DNA of 64,000 nucleotides, from assembly GCA_945881845.1 (NCBI GenBank), contig CAMCVN010000006.1, forward strand, positions 21,706 to 85,705. The letters run 5' to 3'. Made by a program: the position numbers and the translations under genes. The first letter of the stretch is position 1, and every line of letters begins with the position of its first letter. This DNA comes from Bifidobacterium breve (lineage in GTDB: Bacteria > Actinomycetota > Thermoleophilia > Solirubrobacterales > Solirubrobacteraceae). Below are positions 34,279-41,945 of the stretch, piece by piece. The notes beneath the pieces were generated by a model. That model had not been told where the DNA came from and did no database searches. It was given only the letters and a program-made list of their open reading frames with translations.

Positions 34279-35892
34279 CTAGTTGGAGGCGGGCGGGCGG
34301 GCCGTGGCGCGCTCGCCACGGTCGATCGTGTCTGCGGTTACTCCGTCCTCACGCAGGCGGAACTTCTGGACACGCTGGCTCGGCGTCTTCGGCAGCTGCT
34401 CGCAGACACGCACGTAGCGTGGAACAGCGAAGTAGGCGAGCCGCTCACTACAGCGGGCGATCACTGCTTCGAGATCCAGCTCAGTGCCTAGTTCGAGCAC
34501 CAGCGCAACCATCACCTCGTCCTCGCCAAGGTCGGACGGCACGCCATAGGCGGCGCATTCAACAATCCCGGGAAGCGCGTCGAGGACGCTCTCAATCTCC
34601 CACGCAGAGACATTCTCACCGCGCCTGCGGATTGAGTCCTTGAGACGATCGACGTAGAAGAAGAACCCATCTTCGTCCTTCCACGCTCTGTCGCCGGTGT
34701 GAAACCAGAGGTTGCGGGTCGCGTTGATCGTCTCCTCCGGGCGCGCCCAATACTCGCGCAAGATCGTCCCCGCTTCACGTGAACGGACCTGTAGCTCGCC
34801 GACCTCGCCGACAGGTGACTCGATGTCCAGCCCATCGGCCACACGAACCTCGAAGTAAGGCACCGCACGCCCGCACGAGCCAGGGCGGCGGACCGTGCGC
34901 GTATTCCATGTTGCGATACCGATCTCAGTCATTCCATAGTGCTCATGCAGCCGAACTCCAAAGCGCTCTTCAAATTCAACCCATAGAGCGCCATCGCAGC
35001 CGCCGCCGTAAGCCTTGATCACGCCGTGGCCGGAATCTCCATCCTTTACCGGCTGCTTCGCCAACATCGAGAGCATCGTCCCCATGTAGTTGAACGAGGT
35101 GATCCCGTTCTCACGCATTATTTCCCAGAAACGCGACGCGCTGAGCCGCTCATCGAGCACCAAACGCGCGCCGCTGATCAGGCTCGACACGACCGATGTG
35201 AATTTCGCATTGACGTGGAACAGCGGAAAAGCCGTGTAGAGAACGTCGTCGGAGGTGTACTCCATCAGTTCCACGTTGGCTTTGGCCAGTTGCAGGTTCG
35301 CACGGTGAGAGAGCACGGCTCCTTTCGACGGCCCGGTCGTGCCCGACGTGTAAAGGATGCAGGCGACGTCGTCCGGCAAGATCACCCTCGACTCGCTAAG
35401 CGGCTCGGTGGCGAGGGCCTCCTCAAGCGTTGTCGCTTCGATTCCAGCCGGTACCTCTGCCACAGCCTCGCCGCGAACGACGACCCGCTCCAGTGCCGGC
35501 GTGTCGAGCCCGTCGATACGTTCAACGAATTCGGCGTCGCAGATCAACACGCGAGCGCCCGACTCGCGCAGGATGTGCTCAAGCAGCAGGCCTCGATACG
35601 CCGAATGAACCGGCACCTCGACGACGCCTGCTCTGAGAATGCCGAACCAAGAGATCAGGAACTCGGGGACGTTGCCCATCATCAGCGCGACGCGATCGCC
35701 CGCTTCTATCCCCCAGCCGGTTAGCGCTGCTGCGATCCGATAACTGTCGGCCTGAATCCGAGCCGAGCTGATGTCGCGGCCGGCACAGTTCAGCGTGGCC
35801 CGTTCGCCATCGCGCGCTGCGGCGTGGTCGAGCACCTCGAGAACCGTCTCAAACCGCTGACCTTTTTGATCGATCTCGCCCATACCGTTCAT
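34279..35892 (-). CDS. Acyl-CoA ligase, AMP-forming, heading the carboxylase cluster
   Basis: 537-residue adenylate-forming ligase. P-loop ILYTSGTTGPSKGAVLSH, A5 region EHYGMTEIG, WFHTGDRAWKDEDGFFFYVD, hinge DSIRRRGENVSAWEIE. The C-terminal catalytic-lysine region, usually PTGKIQKFKLR, reads PSQRVQKFRLR, so arginine stands at the lysine position, although a lysine follows three residues later. It is the first gene of the minus-strand cluster. Ligases accompany acetophenone carboxylase (benzoylacetate-CoA ligase) to trap the beta-keto acid, which is the role I infer here. A CaiC-like ligase for another acid is the alternative. Confidence 0.86.
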   Translation of the reverse strand: MNGMGEIDQKGQRFETVLEVLDHAAARDGERATLNCAGRDISSARIQADSYRIAAALTGWGIEAGDRVALMMGNVPEFLISWFGILRAGVVEVPVHSAYRGLLLEHILRESGARVLICDAEFVERIDGLDTPALERVVVRGEAVAEVPAGIEATTLEEALATEPLSESRVILPDDVACILYTSGTTGPSKGAVLSHRANLQLAKANVELMEYTSDDVLYTAFPLFHVNAKFTSVVSSLISGARLVLDERLSASRFWEIMRENGITSFNYMGTMLSMLAKQPVKDGDSGHGVIKAYGGGCDGALWVEFEERFGVRLHEHYGMTEIGIATWNTRTVRRPGSCGRAVPYFEVRVADGLDIESPVGEVGELQVRSREAGTILREYWARPEETINATRNLWFHTGDRAWKDEDGFFFYVDRLKDSIRRRGENVSAWEIESVLDALPGIVECAAYGVPSDLGEDEVMVALVLELGTELDLEAVIARCSERLAYFAVPRYVRVCEQLPKTPSQRVQKFRLREDGVTADTIDRGERATARPPASN

Positions 35893-35919
35893 CCAAACAG
35901 GCTCGGCGTGCTAGGCAAA

Positions 35920-35935
35920 CTGGCGCTTTCGCCAG
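35920..35935. other. 6-bp hairpin between divergent genes
   Basis: CTGGCG-CTTT-CGCCAG is a perfect stem with a 4-base loop. It lies 28 bases upstream of the ligase start at 35892 and 36 bases upstream of the phosphatase start. It could be a leader hairpin of either gene or a binding site for a regulator of the carboxylase cluster. No promoter pair is clear in these 78 bases. Confidence 0.3.
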
Positions 35936-35970
35936 CCACTCAGGGATCCATCAGCCGCGAGAGTTCAAGT

Positions 35971-36636
35971 GTGGGGCACGACTTCCAGAAGCCGTTCAGG
36001 CTGCCAAGCGGTGCGACCGAGATCGTGCTCGTTCGCCACGGTTCGTCGGCGAGGGTGATAGAGGGTGAGATGCCGTTGACTGACGGCCATAGCGATCCAC
36101 CTCTGAGCAGCGCAGGCTTCGAGCAGGCAGATGCCCTCAGGGAGCATCTCGCGGGCGAGCAGGTTGACGCGCTATTCGTCACGCCAAGGCTGCGGACGGC
36201 GCAGACGGCGGCTCCGCTTGCAACGCGTATTGACCACGAACTGATCGTCGTCGACGACCTTCGCGAGGTTCACCTCGGCGACCGCGAGGCGGGCTTCAAC
36301 ACCGGCGTTCCGGGGCCAAACCCAATTAGCGCGCAAGTATTCGAGGAAGGGCGTTGGGACGCGATTCCAAATGCTGAGAATATGGAGCTCTTCAGTGAAC
36401 GGATCGGTCGCGGCATGACTTTCGTCGCCGACCAGACAGGCCCCGACGCGACCGGCGTGGCAGTCGTCCACGCCGGAGTGATCGCAGAGGTTTGCTCGCA
36501 AGCTACCCAGAGCCATGCCTTCGCCTTCCTCTATTCCGAGAACGGTTCGATCACCCGTCTGATCCGCCTGCCGAGCGGTCGCTGGGCAGTGCGCAGCTTC
36601 AACGACACATCGCACCTCGCCGCCTTAGGGCGATGA
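35971..36636 (+). CDS. Histidine phosphatase family protein (phosphoglycerate mutase-like)
   Basis: 221 residues from GTG 35971. The catalytic motif is EIVLVRHGSSARV; further family motifs are DPPLSSAGFEQADALREHL, VTPRLRTAQTAAPLA, and the C-terminal histidine in VAVVHAGVIAEV. The frame opens at 35824 but would start inside the divergent ligase gene; GTG 35971 after GAGAG is the likeliest start, just before the fold. It probably dephosphorylates a small molecule; the family includes cobalamin and phosphoglycerate enzymes and broad phosphatases. It overlaps the next gene by ATGA. Confidence 0.85.
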   Translation: MGHDFQKPFRLPSGATEIVLVRHGSSARVIEGEMPLTDGHSDPPLSSAGFEQADALREHLAGEQVDALFVTPRLRTAQTAAPLATRIDHELIVVDDLREVHLGDREAGFNTGVPGPNPISAQVFEEGRWDAIPNAENMELFSERIGRGMTFVADQTGPDATGVAVVHAGVIAEVCSQATQSHAFAFLYSENGSITRLIRLPSGRWAVRSFNDTSHLAALGR

Positions 36637-37475
36637 TTCTCTCTAGGGCCTCGGGACTATGTTTCCCTGAGAGTCCGCGCTGGCATCACGATCAGCTTTG
36701 GTTTGTTGACATCTTCCGCGGTGAGGTTCTGACCTATGACGGCGACGCGTTGGAGCGGGTAGCGCGGATCGATGACGACATCTCGGGGCTCGGCTTCATG
36801 CCTGATGGCACACCACTCGTCGTCAGCATGCGCAAGAAACAGATTCTCAAACTGGCGGGCGACGGAACGACGGCGGTACACGCCGACCTCGCAGAGGTTG
36901 AATGTTCGTACCTGAACGACATGCTCGTCGACGCCGACGGATGGGCCTTTGTTGACGCGATCAGCCGCGGCGAAGTGGGCGGCGCAACGGATGGCAGCGA
37001 CCAGATAATCGTCGTTGACCCGCAAGGCAACTGGCGCGTTGGCGCCGGCCAGCTGCGCCGCCCGAACGGCCTTGTGCTCTGCGATCAGGGCCGCCAGCTA
37101 ATCCATGCCTCAACTACCGACAAAACGTTGATCTCATGGCAGCTAACCAAGGAGCGAGAGATGTTCGGCCCGCACAAATGGGCCGGAACGGGTGAGCACA
37201 CACCGGATGGAATCTGCCTTGACGCGGAAGGGGCTATCTGGGTCGGTGGTCTTGCGAGCGGAAGCTTCCTTCGAATCCTCGAAGGCGGCGAAGTTACCGA
37301 CGAAATCTCAGTCGCGCCGCACTGGGCGACGGCCTGCGTGCTCGGCGGACCAGAGCTGCGCACGCTGTTCATGACGACGGCTCAGCCAGGTCGCCTGCCG
37401 GTGCAGAAGTACCCCTTGGAGAACAAAGGCTTCCTTGAGTCGGTCGAGGTCGCCGTGCCAGCAGCCCCGATCTGA
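36633..37475 (+). CDS. SMP-30/gluconolactonase family hydrolase
   Basis: 280-residue six-bladed beta-propeller protein. Metal-ligand positions of the family can be seen: the glutamate in CFPESPRWHHDQLWFVD, the asparagine in SYLNDMLVDADG, another asparagine in LRRPNGLVL and the aspartate in DGICLDAEGAIWVGG. These enzymes are calcium- or zinc-dependent lactonases or esterases. ATG 36633 overlaps the phosphatase stop as ATGA; the longer frame to 36492 runs through the phosphatase gene and is rejected. It converges with the LLM oxidoreductase gene. A lactone-opening step in the local catabolism is plausible but not shown. Confidence 0.85.
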   Translation: MILSRASGLCFPESPRWHHDQLWFVDIFRGEVLTYDGDALERVARIDDDISGLGFMPDGTPLVVSMRKKQILKLAGDGTTAVHADLAEVECSYLNDMLVDADGWAFVDAISRGEVGGATDGSDQIIVVDPQGNWRVGAGQLRRPNGLVLCDQGRQLIHASTTDKTLISWQLTKEREMFGPHKWAGTGEHTPDGICLDAEGAIWVGGLASGSFLRILEGGEVTDEISVAPHWATACVLGGPELRTLFMTTAQPGRLPVQKYPLENKGFLESVEVAVPAAPI

Positions 37476-37482
37476 ACAGCAG

Positions 37483-38514
37483 CTACTTCGGCGGGGCGCA
37501 GCTGGCCGTCAGCAGGCTGAGGTTCTCGGCGACGCGCTCAGGAGAGATCTGGAAGCTCGGCACAGTCAGCACGACCTCGTCGACAGCGCCGTCGAAGCGG
37601 TTCAGCTTCTCAGCAACTTGGCTGGGAGTTCCGGCGATCGCAAACTCGTCGATCATCGCGTCAGTCACCTCGGCGACCATCCCGTCAATATCGCGTTCGG
37701 CAAAGGCTGAGCGAATCCGTTCCGCTTCGGCCCCGAAGCCGCCTACTTCGAAGATCTTCCCGTAAGACTTGACCGATCCGTAAAACGCGATCATCGCCGC
37801 CGCCTCGCGACGAGCCTGCTCCTCGTCCTCAGAGCAAGCGCCGAGCGTGTAGGTCGCAATCTTAATCTCGGCCGCGTCACGCCCGGCGTGATCGGCGCCG
37901 CGGGCGATCGCGGGTCGCACGACCTCCTCGATGTACTGGGGCGTAAAGAGCGTGTGGCCAAGCAGGCCGTCGGCGACGCGCCCAGCCGACTCAATCATGC
38001 GCGGGTTGACGCCTGCCGTGTAGATCGGGATCGCGCGTGTATGCGATGACGCCATGCCTGGCAGCGCCGCGATGTGGAGGTGGTAGAAGCGCCCGTCGTG
38101 CTTGATCGGACCCTGATCGAGATTCCAAATGTCGCGGATCAGCGGCACCAGCTCCTCGATCCGTGTCGCCGGAGCGTCACCGTCGAGTCCGTGCCAGTCG
38201 GAGATCATTCGACGAGTGCCGTTTCCGATACCGAGAATGAAGCGGCCGTGCGAGAGCTCATCGAGATCCCTAGCCTCAGCGGCCAACATCAACGGGCTAC
38301 GACCGACGCCGTAAAGGATGCCCGTGCCAACCGTGCACGAAGCCGTTGATTGAGCGAGCGCGGCGACAGTGATCGTCGCCGAGCGGTTGTACAGCTCCGA
38401 CGTCCAGACGGAATCGAAGCCTGCCCGATCGGCTTCGCCGCCAGCCTGAGCCATCGCATCGATCGAAGCGGCAAAGACACAGATGCCACGTCGCGGAACT
38501 GAATTCTTCACCAT
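37483..38514 (-). CDS. LLM-class flavin/F420-dependent oxidoreductase
   Basis: 343 residues of the luciferase-like monooxygenase superfamily (TIM barrel). Typical segments are GGEADRAGFDSVWTSELYNR, GTGILYGVGRSPLMLAAEAR, ELSHGRFILGIGNGTR, MISDWHG and IPIYTAGVNPRM. The motif layout resembles F420-dependent members common in actinobacteria, but FMN use cannot be excluded. ATG 38514 overlaps the stop of the APH-like gene by a few bases; GTG 38511 is an alternative. The gene ends an apparent operon (39967 to 37483) with the APH-like kinase and the small protein upstream. Confidence 0.85.
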   Translation of the reverse strand: MVKNSVPRRGICVFAASIDAMAQAGGEADRAGFDSVWTSELYNRSATITVAALAQSTASCTVGTGILYGVGRSPLMLAAEARDLDELSHGRFILGIGNGTRRMISDWHGLDGDAPATRIEELVPLIRDIWNLDQGPIKHDGRFYHLHIAALPGMASSHTRAIPIYTAGVNPRMIESAGRVADGLLGHTLFTPQYIEEVVRPAIARGADHAGRDAAEIKIATYTLGACSEDEEQARREAAAMIAFYGSVKSYGKIFEVGGFGAEAERIRSAFAERDIDGMVAEVTDAMIDEFAIAGTPSQVAEKLNRFDGAVDEVVLTVPSFQISPERVAENLSLLTASCAPPK

Positions 38515-39524
38515 TTCATCAACCTCACCATGTCGTCTCGGAGACCCGGCAATGAGTAGCGGGCCCAAACCATTCGAAAGTCATCCGTCTTGCCGTTGGC
38601 GTGCATCCAAACTGCAGTTACCTGAGTTGCTACAAGCATCATGATGCTAAGCAGCTGGAACGGGCGCAGCGACTCCACCTCTACCGGGTTCCCGGTTAGC
38701 GAGCCGTAGCGCTCGAGGAACCAAGCCTCGTCAGCGAAGGTACCCATCAGTTCGGCGCGCCGCCGCAGGTGTTTGCCTGCCGACCGCTCGAGGACCAAGT
38801 AGCCGAGATCGAACCGTACGTCGCCGACGTAGACCAACTCCCAGTCAAGCACCGCCGTCAGCCGCCCGTCCGCCACCAGCGTATTGCCGATCCGGTAGTC
38901 GCCGTGAACCAGTCCCTCGCGCTGATCCTTCGGTTGGTTGGCGAGCAACCAGTCGAACCCCTCCTCAAAGATCGGGTCACGCACCAGCTTGCGCTCGTCG
39001 TAGACCGCCTTCCACTTGGCAACGACATCGAGGTACGAAAGCCGCTGAATCCTGGCGGGCATCGCGGTCACATCGAGCTTGTGGATCTCAGCGAGCGTCT
39101 CGACCATGTCGTTGGCGACACCGCGCGAGCCATCCCAATCCTCGGCAAGCCGCTGCTGGTCGTCGCGGCTATAGATGTTCGACGGGCTGCCGGGAAGGAA
39201 CTCCATCACGAAGAACTGGCCGCCGAAGGGAGTCTCAGGCGAGAGTTCTATCCCTTGCACCCGGGGAGTCGGCACCGACGTGGTATCGAGCGCCTCGTAG
39301 ACCTGGTACTCGAGCTCGAGTTCGGTGTCGAGCAAGGCGCCCGGTGGGCGGACGCGGACTACGTGCCTACTTTCTGAGCCATCAACGGCGCGGATCCGAG
39401 CGATGTATGTGTGGCGTGACCAACCGCCTTGAATCTGCTCTAACTCTTCGCCACGAGCGCCCGGCGCTAACTCGCCGGACCCTTCGAGAACGCGGACGAC
39501 CTCTTCGAGCTTGACCTCGGTCAT
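38508..39524 (-). CDS. Phosphotransferase family protein (APH/choline-kinase fold)
   Basis: 338 residues of the aminoglycoside-phosphotransferase-like kinase fold. The catalytic loop is LVHGDYRIGNTLVADG (HGDxxxxN) and the metal-binding aspartate is in AVLDWELVYVGD; the N-terminal lobe has GGWSRHTYIARI and HVVRVRPPGALL. It belongs to the group found beside acyl-CoA dehydrogenases and fused to them in ACAD10/11, which phosphorylate hydroxyacyl compounds, rather than to antibiotic-resistance enzymes. Here it is co-translated (ATGA) with a small partner protein and followed by an LLM oxidoreductase. Phosphorylation of a hydroxy-acid or hydroxyacyl-CoA is the likely role. Confidence 0.85.
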   Translation of the reverse strand: MTEVKLEEVVRVLEGSGELAPGARGEELEQIQGGWSRHTYIARIRAVDGSESRHVVRVRPPGALLDTELELEYQVYEALDTTSVPTPRVQGIELSPETPFGGQFFVMEFLPGSPSNIYSRDDQQRLAEDWDGSRGVANDMVETLAEIHKLDVTAMPARIQRLSYLDVVAKWKAVYDERKLVRDPIFEEGFDWLLANQPKDQREGLVHGDYRIGNTLVADGRLTAVLDWELVYVGDVRFDLGYLVLERSAGKHLRRRAELMGTFADEAWFLERYGSLTGNPVEVESLRPFQLLSIMMLVATQVTAVWMHANGKTDDFRMVWARYSLPGLRDDMVRLMKW

Positions 39525-39967
39525 GGCTCGACCGGGCCTTCGATCGCGTCAGCAAGCAGCCGAACTTCCAGCTCAACTGCACGGGCCAGCGCAACGTGGA
39601 TCTCCGCTCGAACGTGCTCCGCTGAGGTCGAACCGTCAACTCGGACAAGATCCAGCGCTTGGCACGCGATCTCGGCAGCCTGACGCGAATCGTCCACGCC
39701 TTCCAGCAGTTCGGCAAGTTGGCTCAGGCGCGCTGCCAGCTCCGTCTCGTCGGTGGACGAGCGAAGCGCTGCAGCAAGGTCGCCAGTCAGCTCGCCGATG
39801 TGAGGCTCAACCGCGCCGACCTCGGCAGCAAGGTGACGGGTCGCGCTGTAGACCGAGAGCAGCTGGCCGCTCTCCCAGTCGTCGAGTGGCTCCTCACCTC
39901 GAGCGGCATCGCGAACTGGACCGCCCATCGCAGCAATGACTTCAGATGGGGAGAGCGGGTTCCACAT
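39521..39967 (-). CDS. Small helical protein, DUF6285-like partner of the APH-fold kinase
   Basis: 148 residues, mostly predicted helical and acidic (SATRHLAAEVGAVEPHIGEL, ARLSQLAELLEGVDDSRQ). It has no signal peptide, membrane segment or cysteine motif. Small proteins of this kind, annotated DUF6285 in my memory, sit next to APH-fold kinases and acyl-CoA dehydrogenases in actinobacteria and proteobacteria. It overlaps the kinase start by ATGA, so a stoichiometric partnership is likely. I cannot name a function. Confidence 0.7.
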   Translation of the reverse strand: MWNPLSPSEVIAAMGGPVRDAARGEEPLDDWESGQLLSVYSATRHLAAEVGAVEPHIGELTGDLAAALRSSTDETELAARLSQLAELLEGVDDSRQAAEIACQALDLVRVDGSTSAEHVRAEIHVALARAVELEVRLLADAIEGPVEP

Positions 39968-40007
39968 AACTGATCGATCGCGCTAGTTGAGCCGCGTGGC
40001 GGGCAGG

Positions 40008-40901
40008 CTACTGGCCACTCGAACGCTGTTCGAACTTCGGTTCGTGAACGAGCGGGAACGACGCAGGCATGTCCGCGCTGACTGTCATCGGGAAGCTCGG
40101 CGGCCGCTTCTCAAGGAACGATGCCGCACCCTCTGCGGCGTCGGCCGCCGGGCCGCGCTCAGCAATGTAGACCGACTCCATCCAGTGAGCGTCCATCGGG
40201 TGTTGAGCGCCAGCCATGTTCCAGAGCAGCTGCCGGTTGATAGCGACGGAGACAGGGGCGCTGTCAGAGATCAAACTCTCAGCCATCTCACGTGCCGCTG
40301 GCATCAGCGCTTCGGAGCTGTAGAGCGAATGCACCAGGCCAGCGCTGAGTGCTTCTTCAGCATCGAAGATCCTCCCGCTGAGCGACCACTCGAGCGCCTT
40401 GCTGATACCAACGGCGCGCGGAAGGAACCAGCTCGAGGCGGCGTCCATGCAAATTCCGCGACGGCTGAAGACGAAGCCAAAACGTGCGCTATCGGCAGCC
40501 ATCCGAATGTCCATCGGCAGCGGGAATGTCGCGCCAAAGCCGACACCCACTCCGTTGATCGCTCCGATGATCGGCTTCAAGCAGCTGAACATTCGAACGG
40601 CGATCAAACCGCCGCTGTCGCGAGGGATGTCGCCTTCCGCGATCTCCTCAGTTCCGCGTTCACGAGCGCGTTGCATGACGTCGAACCCGTCCTGCTCGGA
40701 GAGGTCAAAACCGGCGCAGAAAGCTCGACCATTTCCGGTCACGATCACTGCTCGAACCTCATCGTCCTGATCGACGCGATCCCAGATCCCGAGCAGTTCG
40801 CGCTCCATCGCAGCATCCAGTGCGTTGAGCTGGTCGGGGCGGTTGAGGGTGATCGTCGCGATCGCGTCCTGAACCTCGTAGGTGATCGTCTCGTATGACA
40901 T
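40008..40901 (-). CDS. Enoyl-CoA hydratase/isomerase family protein
   Basis: 297-residue crotonase-fold protein. Oxyanion-hole segments are GRAFCAGFDLSEQDG and GAINGVGVGFGATF. The second catalytic glutamate is kept (KALEWSLSGR), but the first position reads FVFSRRGICMDAAS with no glutamate at the expected place, so isomerase or hydrolase activity is as likely as hydration. A C-terminal extension of about 25 residues follows the usual SFLEKRPPSF end. It is divergent from the SnoaL-like gene across 96 bases with an inverted repeat. I cannot assign a substrate. Confidence 0.85.
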   Translation of the reverse strand: MSYETITYEVQDAIATITLNRPDQLNALDAAMERELLGIWDRVDQDDEVRAVIVTGNGRAFCAGFDLSEQDGFDVMQRARERGTEEIAEGDIPRDSGGLIAVRMFSCLKPIIGAINGVGVGFGATFPLPMDIRMAADSARFGFVFSRRGICMDAASSWFLPRAVGISKALEWSLSGRIFDAEEALSAGLVHSLYSSEALMPAAREMAESLISDSAPVSVAINRQLLWNMAGAQHPMDAHWMESVYIAERGPAADAAEGAASFLEKRPPSFPMTVSADMPASFPLVHEPKFEQRSSGQ

Positions 40902-40940
40902 CTGGCAAGTTCCCTTCAGCTTCGTTCAAGTATCGGTCTA

Positions 40941-40963
40941 AGCCAGTTAACTCGACACTGGCT
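40941..40963. promoter_or_regulatory. Inverted repeat between divergent enoyl-CoA hydratase and SnoaL-like genes
   Basis: AGCCAGT (40941-40947) and ACTGGCT (40957-40963) are perfect 7-bp arms separated by nine bases, followed by GTTTT on the plus strand. The position between two divergent genes suggests an operator; as RNA it would be a hairpin at the 5' end of the hydratase transcript. Which of these applies cannot be decided from sequence. Confidence 0.4.
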
Positions 40964-40985
40964 GTTTTGACAGCAACCCGTCGCG

Positions 40986-40991
40986 TAGGAT
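40986..40991 (+). promoter_or_regulatory. Putative -10 element for a leaderless SnoaL-like transcript
   Basis: TAGGAT ends six bases before the GTG at 40998, which puts the expected transcription start on the first base of the coding region. No Shine-Dalgarno precedes the GTG. A TTGACA at 40967-40972 is only 13 bases upstream, so it is not a well-spaced -35. Leaderless mRNAs are common in actinobacteria, which is the basis for this call. Confidence 0.4.
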
Positions 40992-40997
40992 CGAACT

Positions 40998-41453
40998 GTG
41001 GACCAACTTGAACAGCTGATTGCCGAGCGCGACTGCGAGAGGCTACTGACGGAGTATTGCCGACGCGTCGACTTCGGCGAGGCGGCGGCTATCGCAGACC
41101 TCTTCACCGAAGACGGCACTTGGGAAGGAGTCGAGCTGCTGCTCACCGGGCGCGAGGCAATCCGCGAGTGGTTCACTAAACGCCAAAACTTGGAGCGTCG
41201 CGTCTCTCGCCACATCAACACGAACATTGCCGTAACGCTGCTCTCCGAGACTGAGGCCGAAAGCGTCTGTTACTTGGTCAACTACCGACACGACCGCGAA
41301 GAAGGCGACACCAGCTTGCCCGCCGCGGGAGATATCCCGAAGTTCGTTGGCGAGTGCCGCGACGGCTTCCGCCTAACCGATGAAGGCTGGCGCTTCTCAA
41401 GCCGCAAGGTCGAGCTGGCCTTTATTCGGCCGTCGCGCCGCAAACAGAGCTAG
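40998..41453 (+). CDS. SnoaL-like/NTF2-fold protein
   Basis: 151 residues with the N-terminal helix and strand pattern of SnoaL_4-type NTF2-fold proteins: IAERDCERLLTEYCRRVDFG, AIADLFTEDGTWEGVELLL, GREAIREWFTKRQ, SRHINTNIAVTLLSETEAES, ending in GWRFSSRKVELAFIR. The family includes ketosteroid-isomerase-like enzymes, dehydratases and small-molecule binding subunits. The GTG start has no visible ribosome site and a TAGGAT six bases upstream, so the transcript may be leaderless. It stands between the hydratase and mutase genes on the opposite strand; function unknown. Confidence 0.82.
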   Translation: MDQLEQLIAERDCERLLTEYCRRVDFGEAAAIADLFTEDGTWEGVELLLTGREAIREWFTKRQNLERRVSRHINTNIAVTLLSETEAESVCYLVNYRHDREEGDTSLPAAGDIPKFVGECRDGFRLTDEGWRFSSRKVELAFIRPSRRKQS

Positions 41454-41483
41454 CCGGCAGGCAGGACTAGGCGCGCGCGCTCG

Positions 41484-41927
41484 TTAGAGCGACTCGGGCT
41501 TGCGCGCCGCGCCCTCAATGAAGCTGATGATCTCTTCCAGCGGCGCGCCAGGAGTGAAGACTGCGGCCACGCCGAGCTGCTTTAGCTCAGCGATGTCGTC
41601 AGGGGGAATCGTCCCGCCGACGGTCACGATCACGTCATCAGCGCCCTGCGCGGCAAGTAGTTCAACGATCCGCGGCACGAGCGTCATGTGGGCTCCGGAG
41701 AGGATCGACAAGCCAACGGCGTCGGCGTCTTCTTGGATCACGGTTTCTGTGATCTGCTCGGGCGTCTGATGGAGACCGGTGTAGATCACCTCCATGCCAG
41801 CATCGCGCAGCGCGCGGGCAATGATCTTCGCACCGCGGTCGTGGCCGTCTAGCCCTGGCTTGGCGACGACAACACGCAACCGACGGGCAGAAGCTGGAGC
41901 TGAAGTATCGAGCGTTTGGCTGGTCAT
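41484..41927 (-). CDS. Cobalamin-binding subunit of an acyl-CoA mutase
   Basis: 147 residues forming a single B12-binding Rossmann domain. The signature [20 protein letters not shown] holds the DxHxxG motif whose histidine coordinates cobalt; [13 protein letters not shown] and [20 protein letters not shown] complete the nucleotide-tail-binding pattern. It is the small subunit of a split acyl-CoA mutase, the large subunit being encoded just upstream at 41946-43640. IcmB of isobutyryl-CoA mutase and the HcmB type have this size. The ATG at 41927 has no alternative nearby. Confidence 0.92.
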   Translation of the reverse strand: MTSQTLDTSAPASARRLRVVVAKPGLDGHDRGAKIIARALRDAGMEVIYTGLHQTPEQITETVIQEDADAVGLSILSGAHMTLVPRIVELLAAQGADDVIVTVGGTIPPDDIAELKQLGVAAVFTPGAPLEEIISFIEGAARKPESL

Positions 41928-41945
41928 CGAGCAGAGAGCGAGCGA

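Noticed and set aside
38508..39524. Antibiotic resistance (aminoglycoside phosphotransferase)
   Set aside because: The fold is shared, but its neighbours are lipid-type catabolic genes and the sequence resembles the ACAD10/11-associated kinases.
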